Shown here in pieces: positions 8,263 through 16,201 of a stretch of 22,788 nucleotides of DNA; the first letter of the stretch is position 1; every line of letters starts with the position of its first letter. This DNA is from Pseudomonadota bacterium (GTDB lineage: Bacteria > Pseudomonadota > Gammaproteobacteria > Burkholderiales > Burkholderiaceae_C): the NCBI GenBank assembly GCA_023460715.1, contig JAEWPH010000037.1, positions 1-22,788 of the forward strand. The letters run 5' to 3'. Under the pieces are notes generated by a model that searched no databases, was not told where the DNA came from, and saw only the letters and a list, made by a program, of their open reading frames with translations. The position numbers and the translations under genes are program-made.

Positions 8263-8278
8263 ATTACGGATCTGTAAT
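8263..8278. promoter_or_regulatory. CusR/HprR-like response-regulator box 1
   Basis: Perfect inverted repeat ATTAC-N6-GTAAT in the 163-bp gap between the leftward regulator and the first aldo/keto reductase gene. The geometry equals the published E. coli HprR/CusR sites (ATTAC-N6-GTAAT and ATGAC-N6-GTCAT, recalled from the literature). Related boxes occur at 12128 and 14198. Assignment to the adjacent regulator is inferred. Confidence 0.72.
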
Positions 8279-8379
8279 GCATCTGAGCGCCATCCGTTAT
8301 GTGGGCGTGGAGCATGGCGGAACGCGGGCCACGCACCGGAGGACCGCATTCCTGCAACCCCTTGAATGGAGTGACGCGC

Positions 8380-9483
8380 ATGGCCTTCATGCTTCCCCAG
8401 ACTGCTGCTGCACGCCGCGCGTTCCTGCGCGGCGGCCTGGCCTTGGCCGCCACCGGAGCGACGCACGGCGTCGTCAGCGCCCAGACCGCAGCCCCCTCCA
8501 CGCAGCCCTCCGCTCCGCCCCGCTTTCCGGCGCAACCTCCCGACATCCTTTCCAAGCGCATCCAGCGCACGGGCGACGTGGTGCCGGCCCTGGGACTGGG
8601 CACCTTCCTCACCTTCGACCAGTTGCCTGGAGCGCCGCGCGCGGAGCTGTTCGAGGTCATCGGCCACTACCTGCGGGCCGGCGTGCGCGTCGTCGACACC
8701 TCGCCGCTGTATGGCAGCGCCGAAGTGACCGTCGGCGACGCGGCCAGCGCCCTGGGCGCTACCGACCAGCTGTTCCTGGCGAACAAGATCTGGTCCACCG
8801 GGGCGTTCCTGGCGGACGAAGGCCAGGCCCGCCGCAGCCTGGAGGAGTCTCAGCTGCGCCTGTGGCGCCGCGGCTTCGACCTCATGCAATGCCACAGCCT
8901 GGTGAACGTCGACGTCGTGCTGCCACTGATGGCCGCCTGGAAGAAGGAGGGCCTGATCCGCATGGTGGGCGTGACGCACCACGAGAACGATTACCACGAG
9001 GTGCTGGCCAAGTGGATCCGGCGCGGCGTGGTGGACGCGGTGCAGGTCAACTACTCCATCGCCAACCGGGCGGCCGAAAGCACCGTGCTGCGCGCCGCCC
9101 AGGAGGCGGGGGTGGCCGTGTTCATCAACATGCCCCTGGAGAAAGGCCGGCTGCACAAGGCCATCGGCCAGTCGCCGCTGCCCGCTTTCGCCGGCGAGCT
9201 GGGAATCCAGAACTGGGCGCAGTACTTCCTGAAGTTCGTGATGTCGCACCCGGCCGTCACCTGCTGCCTGAGCGCCACCGCGAACCCCGCGCATGCGCTG
9301 GAGAACATCGGCGCGTTGCGCGGCCCCCTGCCGGACGCGGCCCTGCGCGCGCGCATGGTGCAGTACGTGGAAGGCCTGCCAGGCTTCGCCCAGGTGCAGA
9401 CGCTGCCGTGGTACCCGGACAAGCAGTCGCAGTACCAGGGCCTGATCCGCCGCGCGCAGGCGGCGCTGCGCGCGCGCCAATGA
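8380..9483 (+). CDS. Tat-exported aldo/keto reductase family protein
   Basis: 367 aa. The N-terminus (ARRAFLRGGLALAATGA, Arg12-Arg13) is a twin-arginine signal peptide with probable cleavage after SAQ near residue 35, so the folded protein is exported to the periplasm. The mature part is an AKR TIM barrel with the catalytic set Asp106, Tyr111, Lys136 and His172 (VVDTSPLYG, LANKIW, MQCHS). The usual C-terminal nucleotide-binding segment (IPG plus a basic residue) reads CLSATANPAHALEN, so a basic contact for the NADP phosphate is not obvious. ATG 8380 follows GGAG by 8 nt. It is first in a three-gene rightward operon, downstream of box 1. AKRs normally work in the cytoplasm with NADPH; export suggests a preloaded cofactor or a different chemistry. 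The substrate is unknown. Confidence 0.88.
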   Translation: MAFMLPQTAAARRAFLRGGLALAATGATHGVVSAQTAAPSTQPSAPPRFPAQPPDILSKRIQRTGDVVPALGLGTFLTFDQLPGAPRAELFEVIGHYLRAGVRVVDTSPLYGSAEVTVGDAASALGATDQLFLANKIWSTGAFLADEGQARRSLEESQLRLWRRGFDLMQCHSLVNVDVVLPLMAAWKKEGLIRMVGVTHHENDYHEVLAKWIRRGVVDAVQVNYSIANRAAESTVLRAAQEAGVAVFINMPLEKGRLHKAIGQSPLPAFAGELGIQNWAQYFLKFVMSHPAVTCCLSATANPAHALENIGALRGPLPDAALRARMVQYVEGLPGFAQVQTLPWYPDKQSQYQGLIRRAQAALRARQ

Positions 9484-9564
9484 GCGCCCTGCAGAAGCAT
9501 CTTCCGCCGAAACCGCCCGACCGCGGGCATGCCGCTCGCATCATCTTCAAAGGACTTGAACACC

Positions 9565-10749
9565 ATGGACCGCCGCCACTTCCTGCATAGCGCCACCGCT
9601 ACCGCCACCACGCTGGCCGGCCTTGCCGCCATGCCTCTTGCACGGGCCCAAGCACCAGCCCTGCCCCCGGGGCTGACCGAGCGCGGAAGCGTTCTGCCCA
9701 CGCGGGGCACCGTCACCCAGCGCCCGCTGCCCGTCAATGCGCCGGCAGGCGCCGGCCAACGCTACCGCCCGGCGTTCCGGTTCGGCCTGGGCGGCACGCA
9801 GATCGGCAACATCTTCGCCGCCATCAGCGACGAACAGGCCCAGGCGGTGCTGCACGCCGCATGGGACGCCGGTGTCCGGCACTTCGACACCTCCCCGTTC
9901 TACGGCTACGGGCTCAGCGAATACCGGCTGGGGCACTTCCTGCGCGGCAAGAACCCGGATGACTACGTCGTGTCCACCAAGGTCGGCCGCGTGCTGCAGG
10001 CCACACGCGGCCCGCTGCCCAATGCAGCGCTGTGGGTCAACCCGGCACCCATGGGCTACCGCTACGACTTCACCGCCGCGGGGGCGCGACGTTCCGTGGA
10101 AGACAGTCTGCAGCGGCTGGGCCTGCCCAAGATCGACGTGGTCTACATCCACGACCTGTCGCCGGACAACACCGAACTGCCCGGCAGCTGGCGCGACCAT
10201 TTCGCCGTTGCAGCGCGCGGCGCCATGCCGGAGCTGGCGCGCATGCGCGAGCAAGGCCTGATCCGCGGCTGGGGTTTCGGCATCAACACCGCCGATGCCG
10301 CGGTGCTTGCCGCCACATCCGACGTGCCCACGCCGGACGTCGTGCTGCTGGCCTGCCAGTACTCTATCCTCGACCATGAAACGACCCTCGCCAAGACCTT
10401 CCCCGCGCTGCAGCGCAAGGGCATCTCCGTCGTGGTCGGCACGCCGTTGAACGATGGTTTCCTCGGCGGGCGCAACCGCTACCACTTCAGCGACCAGATT
10501 CCGGCGGGCGCTGTGGAGAAGCGTGCACGCATCGCGGCCGTGGCCGACCAGCACGGCATCGACCTGCGCACCGCCGCCCTGCAGTTTGCCGCCGCGCCGG
10601 ACATCGTGTCTGCCATCATTCCCGGGGCGCGCGCAGCTGGACAGGTCCAGGCCAACGCGGAATCGATGCGCGTGGCCGTTCCGACGGCCTTCTGGGAGGC
10701 ACTGCGGCGCGAGGGGCTGATCTCCCGCCAGGCGCCCGTCCCTGCCTGA
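9565..10749 (+). CDS. Tat-exported aldo/keto reductase (D-threo-aldose dehydrogenase-like)
   Basis: 394 aa. It begins MDRRHFLHSATATATT, a compact twin-arginine signal (Arg3-Arg4) with a likely cleavage site at ARAQA near residue 30. The AKR barrel carries Asp108, Tyr113 (HFDTSPFYGYG), Lys139 (STKVG) and His196 (VVYIHDLS), so the tetrad is intact, and IIPGARA near the C-terminus is the usual nucleotide-binding segment. The FGLGGTQIGN opening and SEYRLGHFL resemble the L-fucose/D-threo-aldose dehydrogenase branch. ATG 9565 is preferred over 9529 because the signal peptide then starts at residue 1, with AAAGGA about 11 nt upstream. It follows the first reductase by 81 nt and shares its strand. 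The two reductases are distant relatives, not a recent duplication. The substrate is unknown. Confidence 0.88.
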   Translation: MDRRHFLHSATATATTLAGLAAMPLARAQAPALPPGLTERGSVLPTRGTVTQRPLPVNAPAGAGQRYRPAFRFGLGGTQIGNIFAAISDEQAQAVLHAAWDAGVRHFDTSPFYGYGLSEYRLGHFLRGKNPDDYVVSTKVGRVLQATRGPLPNAALWVNPAPMGYRYDFTAAGARRSVEDSLQRLGLPKIDVVYIHDLSPDNTELPGSWRDHFAVAARGAMPELARMREQGLIRGWGFGINTADAAVLAATSDVPTPDVVLLACQYSILDHETTLAKTFPALQRKGISVVVGTPLNDGFLGGRNRYHFSDQIPAGAVEKRARIAAVADQHGIDLRTAALQFAAAPDIVSAIIPGARAAGQVQANAESMRVAVPTAFWEALRREGLISRQAPVPA

Positions 10750-10772
10750 GCCCGTGCCATAGGAGTGCATGA

Positions 10773-11504
10773 ATGACGAGGACCGCCACCATCCAAGCCG
10801 TATTGTCCGGAGCGGCACTCGCCCTCGTCGGGCTGGGCACCCACGCCCAGGCCCCAGGCCCTGACCGGGTCGCCCTGAACGGCTTTGCGATCGACCGGCA
10901 CGAGGTCACCATCTTCCAGTTCACCGAGTTCGCGCGGGCGACCGGGCTCACGACGGCCGCCGAGCGCGAGGGCGGCGGCCACGAATGGGGCCAAGGCTGG
11001 GAGCGCCGTGCCGGCTGGAGCTTCCGGCGGCCTTTCGGCGCTGCCCCCGACAGCCCCCAATGGCCCGCCGTCCATGTGAGCTGGCACGAAGCGCGTGCCT
11101 ACTGCGCGTGGGCCGGCGGGCGCCTGCCCACGCGGGCGGAATGGACGTCGGCGGCCTACACGGAACAGGGAGGCGGTGCACAGGCAGGCTTCACCCGGGC
11201 ACGAACCTACACCTACCCCACCGGCGACACGGCCAGCGGCGCCAACACCAACGGCACCGACCGGTGGCCGCGCCTGGCCGCGGCAGGCACCACCCGCCCG
11301 GGCGTCAATGGGCTGTACGACATGGGGGCCAATGCCTGGGAGTGGCTGGCAGACCGCCGGGGCGACGATGCCCTGACGGCCGGCGGATCATGGTGGTACG
11401 GCGAAGACCAGATGCGGGCGGAGTCCATGCAATGGAAGCCAGCCAGCTTCTACGCGGTCTACGTCGGTCTGCGCTGCGTCTACGGTCTTCCTGCGCGGCG
11501 CTGA
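10773..11504 (+). CDS. Exported SUMF1/formylglycine-generating-enzyme-fold protein lacking catalytic cysteines
   Basis: 243 aa with a Sec signal peptide (cleavage after HAQA, about residue 27). The fold hallmarks are clear: an FAIDRHEVTIFQFTEFARATG opening split by one insertion, PAVHVSWHEARAYCAWAGGRLPTRAEW, NGLYDMGANAWEW, AGGSWW and a C-terminal VGLRC. True FGEs oxidise a sulfatase cysteine using copper bound by two cysteines just after the GGS motif; here those positions hold Tyr209 and Met214, and the only cysteines are Cys111 and Cys235. It is therefore probably not an FGE. The start follows AGGAG by 7 nt, 23 nt after the upstream reductase gene. No sulfatase is nearby. It may bind a ligand or partner the two exported reductases, which is inference. 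Confidence 0.88.
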   Translation: MTRTATIQAVLSGAALALVGLGTHAQAPGPDRVALNGFAIDRHEVTIFQFTEFARATGLTTAAEREGGGHEWGQGWERRAGWSFRRPFGAAPDSPQWPAVHVSWHEARAYCAWAGGRLPTRAEWTSAAYTEQGGGAQAGFTRARTYTYPTGDTASGANTNGTDRWPRLAAAGTTRPGVNGLYDMGANAWEWLADRRGDDALTAGGSWWYGEDQMRAESMQWKPASFYAVYVGLRCVYGLPARR

Positions 11505-11564
11505 GGGGACAGCTGTCAGCCCTTGTGAACTTGTTGCCGCCCCCCACGCGCAGGGCGCACGCTG

Positions 11565-11586
11565 CCGTCGGGCCCTGCAGCGACGG
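11565..11586. terminator. Candidate terminator hairpin in a convergent gap
   Basis: CCGTCG, ten-base loop, CGACGG: a 6-bp perfect inverted repeat in the 156-bp gap between the SUMF1-fold gene (stop 11504) and the leftward DUF4148 gene (stop 11661). There is no T-run on either side. The position between convergent genes is the main support; the rest of the gap shows no coding signal. Confidence 0.35.
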
Positions 11587-11660
11587 AACGCGCTGCTTCG
11601 GGCCGCCAGGAACAACGGCGCCTGCCTGGACAGCGGGCGCGTTTCTTCCCCGGCTCGGCC

Positions 11661-12014
11661 TCAGCCCCGGAACGCGCGCTGGCGGGCCCTGCGGTCTTCG
11701 GGCGTCTCGCTGAGGAGGTCGTCGACCACCTGCTGCCGGGTCAGGCCCCGTGCGGCCGAGGTGGGCGCAGCCGCGGGCTCGCCCCGCTCGGAGATGTGGA
11801 CCATGGCGCCGCTGCGCTGGGCTTCGATCGCCTCGGCGCGCACCTGTTCGCGCGTCTTCGCGCCCTGGAAGTGCTCGGGATGCACCGTCACGCCGGACTC
11901 GTTGTTGGCCAGGTGCCAGTAGCTCCCTGCAGCGGCCGTGGCAGGCAGGAGACCGCCGGCGGCCAAAGCGGCGGCAGCGGCAAGAGCGGCGAGGGTGGAA
12001 CGTTGTCGGGTCAT
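11661..12014 (-). CDS. DUF4148-domain small exported protein
   Basis: 117 aa. The signal peptide (MTRQRSTLAALAAAAALAAG) ends near ATAAA, about residue 28. The mature part contains GVTVHPEHFQGAKTREQVRAEAIEAQRSGAM and ends in a basic stretch rich in Arg and Ala. The pattern TREQV(R/K)AE is typical of the betaproteobacterial DUF4148 family, whose function is unknown. AAGGAG lies 7 nt before ATG 12014, a strong ribosome-binding site. It is 125 bp past the sensor-kinase gene on the same strand, with a CusR-like box in front of it, so it is probably a metal-responsive envelope protein. The single HPEH motif is a possible but unproven metal ligand. Confidence 0.8.
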   Translation of the reverse strand: MTRQRSTLAALAAAAALAAGGLLPATAAAGSYWHLANNESGVTVHPEHFQGAKTREQVRAEAIEAQRSGAMVHISERGEPAAAPTSAARGLTRQQVVDDLLSETPEDRRARQRAFRG

Positions 12015-12127
12015 GGAAAAACTCCTTGCAGTGTGGACAAAAGGCACCTTCCGTTCGTGCTCCAGCAGCATGAGCAGAAGATGGCTTCACTGTAGAAATT
12101 CGGGGCCGACAGCACGCCCACGGGAAG

Positions 12128-12143
12128 ATGACAATCAGGTCAT
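12128..12143. promoter_or_regulatory. CusR-like response-regulator box 2
   Basis: ATGAC-N6-GTCAT, extended by one flanking pair to a perfect 6-bp repeat (GATGAC/GTCATC, 12127-12144). It overlaps the stop codon of the kinase gene and lies about 115 bp upstream of the DUF4148 start. The arms equal the E. coli CusR half-sites. It could instead be a weak transcript-end hairpin, but the arms are not GC-rich and no T-run follows. Confidence 0.6.
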
Positions 12144-13480
12144 CCCGCACCGCCCGCCAGCCGTATGCCGATGCGCGTGGTGCCCCCAGAGGATTCGGCC
12201 ACCGTGTCGCCGCCGTGCATGCGCGCGATCGCGGCCACGATGGCCAGGCCCAGGCCATGGTTGCGGTCGGCGTGGGAGCGCGCCGGGTCGGCACGGTAGA
12301 AGCGGTCGAACAAGCGCGGCAGATGTTCGGCGTCCACGGCAGCCCCCTGGTTGGTCACGGCCAGTTCGACGCCGCCTTGCGCCAGCGGGAGGATCTCAAT
12401 GACCACGCAGGTTCCTGTCCGCGCATAGCGGGTCGCATTGCCCAGCAGGTTGGACAGCGCACGGCGCAGCAGAGGCCCATCCACGCTCGCGCTCGCATCG
12501 CCCTGCACCTCGCAGCGCAGATCTGCCTCGAGCAACGCCGCCTCGTGGAACTCGGCCACCTCGGCGGCCAGCGCCGCCAGGCTGGGCTGCCAGGTGCGCC
12601 GCGCCGGCAGGCCCCGCTCGGCGTTCGACAGGAAGAGCATGTCGCCGACGATGCCGGCCATGCGGTGCAGCTCTTCCAGGTTGGAGCCCAGCACATCGCA
12701 CAGCTCCCCCGGGCCGCGCGGGCGGCGCAGCGCCAGTTCGCAGCTGCTGATGAGGGTGGCCAGCGGCGTGTTCAACTCATGCGCCACATCGGCGTTGAAC
12801 GCTTCCATCTGCCGGTAGGCCACGTCCAGCCGGTCCAGCAGCGCGTTGAACTGCGCGATCAGGGGCTGCAGTTCCTCGGCCTGCTCGCTGCCGTCCAGCC
12901 GCCGGTCCAGCCGCAATGCGTGCACGCGGCGGGTCTGCTCCACCAGCTTGTGCAGCGGCGAGAGCCCCAGCCCCACCAGCCAGAAGCCACCCGCCGACAC
13001 GGCCACGGTGCCCGCCAGCGCCGCCAGCGCGAGGGTCCAGGCCAGACGCGCCAGCAAGGCCTCGTCGCCTTGCTGGTTCAAGGTAAGCGTGGCATGCGCC
13101 GTGGCGCTGGCATCGCCCGGCACGCGGATCGCGAAATCCAGCCGCTTGGTGTCCTGGCTGTCGGTCCGCGCGCGCAGGGTTTCATAGATCAGGCGGCCAC
13201 CCACGTCCGTGAGCCGCAGCGACAGCTCGTCATGCCCCGCCAGAAAGTCGTTCAGCAGGTGGCGCACACCGTCCATGTCATGCGCGTCCCGCCGTTCCGC
13301 CAGCAGGTGCTGCACGGCCGCCTGCTTCTGACGGAGGACGTCGTCCTGCCGTGCCGCGAGCGTCCAGGCGATGACGACGTACACCGCCACGCACACCAGC
13401 CCCAGCCCCGCCATGGCCTGCAGCGCCAGCCACCGCGACAGCCGCCCCCGCAGGCTGCCCGCCACTGTGCGAAGCATCAT
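12140..13480 (-). CDS. Heavy-metal sensor histidine kinase (CzcS/CusS-like)
   Basis: 446 aa. TM1 lies at about residues 20-42, a periplasmic sensor of about 100 residues follows, and TM2 is at about 148-170. HAMP, HisKA with His234 ([13 protein letters not shown]) and HATPase_c ([29 protein letters not shown]) complete it. The start codon overlaps the regulator stop in an ATGA junction, so the two are translationally coupled. It is divergent from the czc operon and is probably its sensor, responding to periplasmic Zn, Cd, Co or a related cation. The family cannot be split into CzcS, CusS or CopS by sequence inspection alone; context favours Czc. Confidence 0.9.
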   Translation of the reverse strand: MMLRTVAGSLRGRLSRWLALQAMAGLGLVCVAVYVVIAWTLAARQDDVLRQKQAAVQHLLAERRDAHDMDGVRHLLNDFLAGHDELSLRLTDVGGRLIYETLRARTDSQDTKRLDFAIRVPGDASATAHATLTLNQQGDEALLARLAWTLALAALAGTVAVSAGGFWLVGLGLSPLHKLVEQTRRVHALRLDRRLDGSEQAEELQPLIAQFNALLDRLDVAYRQMEAFNADVAHELNTPLATLISSCELALRRPRGPGELCDVLGSNLEELHRMAGIVGDMLFLSNAERGLPARRTWQPSLAALAAEVAEFHEAALLEADLRCEVQGDASASVDGPLLRRALSNLLGNATRYARTGTCVVIEILPLAQGGVELAVTNQGAAVDAEHLPRLFDRFYRADPARSHADRNHGLGLAIVAAIARMHGGDTVAESSGGTTRIGIRLAGGAG

Positions 13481-14163
13481 GGCGTGCGCGGCTCCAGCAC
13501 GTAGCCCATGCCGCGCACCGTGTGCAGCAGGGGCGCCTCGAACGGCTGGTCCAGCTTGCTGCGCAGGCGGCGGATGGCCACCTCCACCACATTGGTCTCG
13601 CTGTCAAAGTTCATGTCCCAGACCTGCTCGGCCAGTTCGGTGCGCGACAGCACTTCGCCCTGCCGGCGCAGCAGTAGGCTCAGCAGATTGAACTCCTTGG
13701 CCGTCAGGTCCAGCCGCTGGCCGGCGCGCACCGCCTTGCGGCGGATCAGGTCCAGCTCCAGGTCGGCCAGGCGCAGTACGGTGGCCTCGCCCGTGCCGCG
13801 CGGCCCCTGCGCCCGGCGCAACAGCACCTGGATGCGCGCCACCAGCTCCGAGAACGCGAAGGGCTTGACCAGGTAGTCGTCGGCCCCGCTCTGGAGCCCG
13901 CGCACGCGGTCTTCCACCTGCGCCCTCGCCGTGAGCATCAGCACCGGCGTCTGCCGCGTCTGGCGCAGGGCCGCCAGCACGGCCAGCCCATCGATGCCGG
14001 GCAGCATGCCGTCCAGCACGATCAGGTCATAGGCGGCCTCGCTGGCCATGTGCAGACCGTCCACCCCGTTGAACGCCACATCGACCACATAGCCTTCTTC
14101 GCCGAGCCCCTTGCGCAGATACGCCGAGAGCTTGGGTTCATCTTCCACCAGCAGCAGTTTCAT
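13477..14163 (-). CDS. Heavy-metal response regulator, OmpR family (CzcR/CusR-like)
   Basis: 228 aa, standard length. The receiver has Glu7/Asp8, phosphoacceptor Asp51 (VLDGMLPG), Thr78 and Lys100. The winged-helix domain contains [17 protein letters not shown] and ends [24 protein letters not shown] is the typical family start. It is first in a leftward operon with the kinase and diverges from czcI; a box with arms ATTAC and GTCAT lies 34 bp upstream of its start, in the shared gap, so both directions are probably under its control. The very similar regulator at 7524-8216 raises the possibility of cross-regulation. Confidence 0.92.
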   Translation of the reverse strand: MKLLLVEDEPKLSAYLRKGLGEEGYVVDVAFNGVDGLHMASEAAYDLIVLDGMLPGIDGLAVLAALRQTRQTPVLMLTARAQVEDRVRGLQSGADDYLVKPFAFSELVARIQVLLRRAQGPRGTGEATVLRLADLELDLIRRKAVRAGQRLDLTAKEFNLLSLLLRRQGEVLSRTELAEQVWDMNFDSETNVVEVAIRRLRSKLDQPFEAPLLHTVRGMGYVLEPRTP

Positions 14164-14197
14164 GCCCGCATTCTGGCGCCGCAGGGCGCTGCGGCAG

Positions 14198-14213
14198 ATT
14201 ACAGACTTGTCAT
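14198..14213. promoter_or_regulatory. CusR/CzcR-like response-regulator box 3
   Basis: ATTAC-N6-GTCAT in the 155-bp gap between the regulator and czcI. One arm equals box 1 and the other equals box 2. A TAGAGT at 14247-14252 could serve as a -10 element for the czc operon, placing the box near -54. The promoter call is weak; the box is better supported by recurrence. Confidence 0.68.
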
Positions 14214-14318
14214 CGGGACGTCGGCCTGCCGTGGGTTTCGCCGGCCTAGAGTGCGAAGAATCCCCATCGACGCCAGTGCCTTCCAGACTGCCTCGCCCGT
14301 TCGCTACACTCGCGCCCC

Positions 14319-14690
14319 ATGCATCGCTTCGTGCTGGTCTTCCTGCTGCTTCTGCTGCCCGTCCAATGGACGTGGGCCGCCGCTGCCAGCATTTGCCGCC
14401 ACGAAAGCGGGGCGGCCAGCCAGCACTTCGGACACCATGACCACCGGCATGAGGTGGGCGTGAACGGGGGGTCGCTGGTGGAAAAGCTGTCGGACACCGG
14501 CGCCCAGCTTTCCGATGTCGACCATGCCGACTGCGCCAATTGCCACGGTGCAGCGCCGGCGCTCACCGCGCTGCACCACGCCCCCGCGCTGCACCAGCCC
14601 CTGCCGCAGGGGGCCACGCCCTATCTGCGGGCCGTCACCTCGGGCATTCCCGAGCGGCTGATCCGACCACCTCACACCCGTTTCCTCTGA
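14319..14690 (+). CDS. czcI: CzcI-family cation efflux accessory protein
   Basis: 123 aa. The start [20 protein letters not shown] is the signal peptide typical of CzcI proteins, followed by the family pattern [21 protein letters not shown] second potential metal site is HADCANCH (Cys72, Cys75). The mature protein is periplasmic and rich in His. CzcI proteins sit at the head of czcCBA operons in Cupriavidus and related bacteria and modulate expression or metal handling; the mechanism is poorly defined. The gene is divergent from the regulator and is followed by czcC after 102 nt containing two hairpins. Confidence 0.85.
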   Translation: MHRFVLVFLLLLLPVQWTWAAAASICRHESGAASQHFGHHDHRHEVGVNGGSLVEKLSDTGAQLSDVDHADCANCHGAAPALTALHHAPALHQPLPQGATPYLRAVTSGIPERLIRPPHTRFL

Positions 14691-14708
14691 TTTCCGGCCC
14701 GCCCTGGC

Positions 14709-14727
14709 GCCGCGCTCCCTGCGCGGC
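14709..14727 (+). other. Stem-loop between czcI and czcC (proximal)
   Basis: GCCGCG, 7-nt loop, CGCGGC: a perfect 6-bp GC stem 19 nt after the czcI stop. It could act as a leaky terminator or a 3' end stabiliser for the czcI message. The role is inferred. Confidence 0.4.
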
Positions 14728-14759
14728 GGCCTAGTGCGAGCCTTCTTTCGGACGAAACC

Positions 14760-14779
14760 GCGGCAGCCCGCACTGCCGC
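14760..14779 (+). other. Stem-loop next to the czcC ribosome-binding site
   Basis: GCGGCAG, 6-nt loop, CTGCCGC: a perfect 7-bp stem ending a few bases before the AGAGGT ribosome-binding site of czcC (ATG 14793). It may affect czcC translation or mRNA processing. The fold is visible; the function is not established. Confidence 0.45.
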
Positions 14780-14792
14780 CCAAGAGGTCACC

Positions 14793-16157
14793 ATGCTTTG
14801 TTTTCCCGGACCCCGCCCAGGGGTCAATGGCCGGCGCGCGCGCGCATGGGCTGCAGCGGCGCTGAGCCTCGCTGCCCTGCCGGCATGGACGCAATACGCC
14901 CCAGCCCCGGGGCCGGCCGCCCCCGCGCAGGCCGCCCCAGCGACACCTTCTCAGGCGCCCGCCATCACCACCCTTCGAGAGGCCTTCGATGCGGCCTGGG
15001 CACGCCAGCCCGAAGCGGCCAGTGCCGCCCAGTACCGCCAGGCGGCCCAGGGCCGGCAAGCGGTCGCGAACGGCTGGACGCCCGAACCTCCGGCGCTGGA
15101 GCTGTCCAGCAAGACCGACCGCTGGCATCGCGACGAGGGGAGCCGCGAGATGGAAGTGGGCCTGGCCGTGCCCCTCTGGCTGCCCGGCGAACGAGGCCGT
15201 TCGCAGGCCCTGGCCCAGGCCGAGATCGATGCACTGGACTCCCGCCAGGCGGCCTCTCGGCTGCGCCTGGCCGGCACCCTGCGCGAGGCGTGGTGGCAGC
15301 TGCACCGCGCGCAGCTGGATATCTCGCTGGCCCAAGCCCGTCGCGACAGCGCAGCCCAATTGGCCCAAGATGTGGCCCGGCGCGTGCGGGCCGGCGACCT
15401 GGCGCGCGCAGACCAGCACCAGGCCGATGGCGCACTGGCTGCAGCCGAGGCCGAACTGGCCGAGGCCCGCGCACAGCATGCCGTTCAGCAGCAGACCCTG
15501 AACACCTTGGTCGCCCGGCCCGTGACCGTGCAGGCTGAGCCGGCCCAGCCCCTGCCCGACAGCACCGCGGCAGCGGTGCCCGGGCGCGCATCGGGCCCGT
15601 CGGCAGCCGATGAGCAGGCGGTTGCCGAACACCCCGCCCTGCGCGAGGCCCAGGGCAAGGTCCGGGTGGCCGAGCGCAACCACGAGCTGGCGAACGCGCA
15701 AACGCGCGCCAACCCCGAGCTGACCATGGCCACCACCCGGGAACGGGGCGAGCGCGGCGAGCGCCACGCCCAGAGCGTCACGGTGGGCGTGCGCATCCCG
15801 TTCGGCGCCAGCGGTGTCCGGCAGAACAAGGCAGCCACCGCGGCGGCCGAGATGCTGGAAGCCCAGAGCCAGCTGGAAGGCGAACGGCTGCGCATCACCG
15901 GCGAGATCGCCAGCGCCCGTGCCCGGTTGGCCGGTGCCCGCGCAGCCGCCCGGTCCGCGGACCGCCGCGCCGCCCTGGCGCGCGAAACGCAGGGCTTCGT
16001 CGGCAAGGCATTCCGGGCGGGCGAGACCGACCTGCCCAACCGCCTGCTCGTCGAACTGGAAGCCGCCGAGGCCGAACGCCAGTCGGCCATTGCCCGGCTC
16101 AACGTGAACCAGGCCCTGTCCGCCCTCGACCAGGCCCTGGGCCTGCTGCCGCAATGA
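14793..16157 (+). CDS. czcC: CzcC-type outer-membrane factor (TolC family)
   Basis: 454 aa. The signal peptide (about residues 18-34, AWAAAALSLAALPAWTQ) is followed by a Pro/Ala-rich linker and two OEP repeats. Repeat one begins TLREAFDAAWARQPE and contains the VGLAVPLWLPGERG strand typical of metal-pump OEPs. Repeat two contains EHPALREAQGKV and VTVGVRIPFGASG. Long Ala/Glu/Gln-rich helices follow both. No lipobox Cys is present, so it is unlipidated. Trimers form the exit duct for the CzcB-CzcA complex. The last codons overlap a possible start of the next gene. Family assignment is firm; the CzcC label relies on the operon. Confidence 0.9.
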   Translation: MLCFPGPRPGVNGRRARAWAAAALSLAALPAWTQYAPAPGPAAPAQAAPATPSQAPAITTLREAFDAAWARQPEAASAAQYRQAAQGRQAVANGWTPEPPALELSSKTDRWHRDEGSREMEVGLAVPLWLPGERGRSQALAQAEIDALDSRQAASRLRLAGTLREAWWQLHRAQLDISLAQARRDSAAQLAQDVARRVRAGDLARADQHQADGALAAAEAELAEARAQHAVQQQTLNTLVARPVTVQAEPAQPLPDSTAAAVPGRASGPSAADEQAVAEHPALREAQGKVRVAERNHELANAQTRANPELTMATTRERGERGERHAQSVTVGVRIPFGASGVRQNKAATAAAEMLEAQSQLEGERLRITGEIASARARLAGARAAARSADRRAALARETQGFVGKAFRAGETDLPNRLLVELEAAEAERQSAIARLNVNQALSALDQALGLLPQ

Positions 16158-16201
16158 CGCCGCGCAGCCCCCAGACCCCCCGCATTCTTCGGAACCTCCC
16201 C

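Noticed and set aside
8380..11504. Reading the SUMF1-fold gene as a sulfatase-activating enzyme (FGE) system
   Set aside because: The catalytic cysteines are absent and no sulfatase gene occurs in the window.
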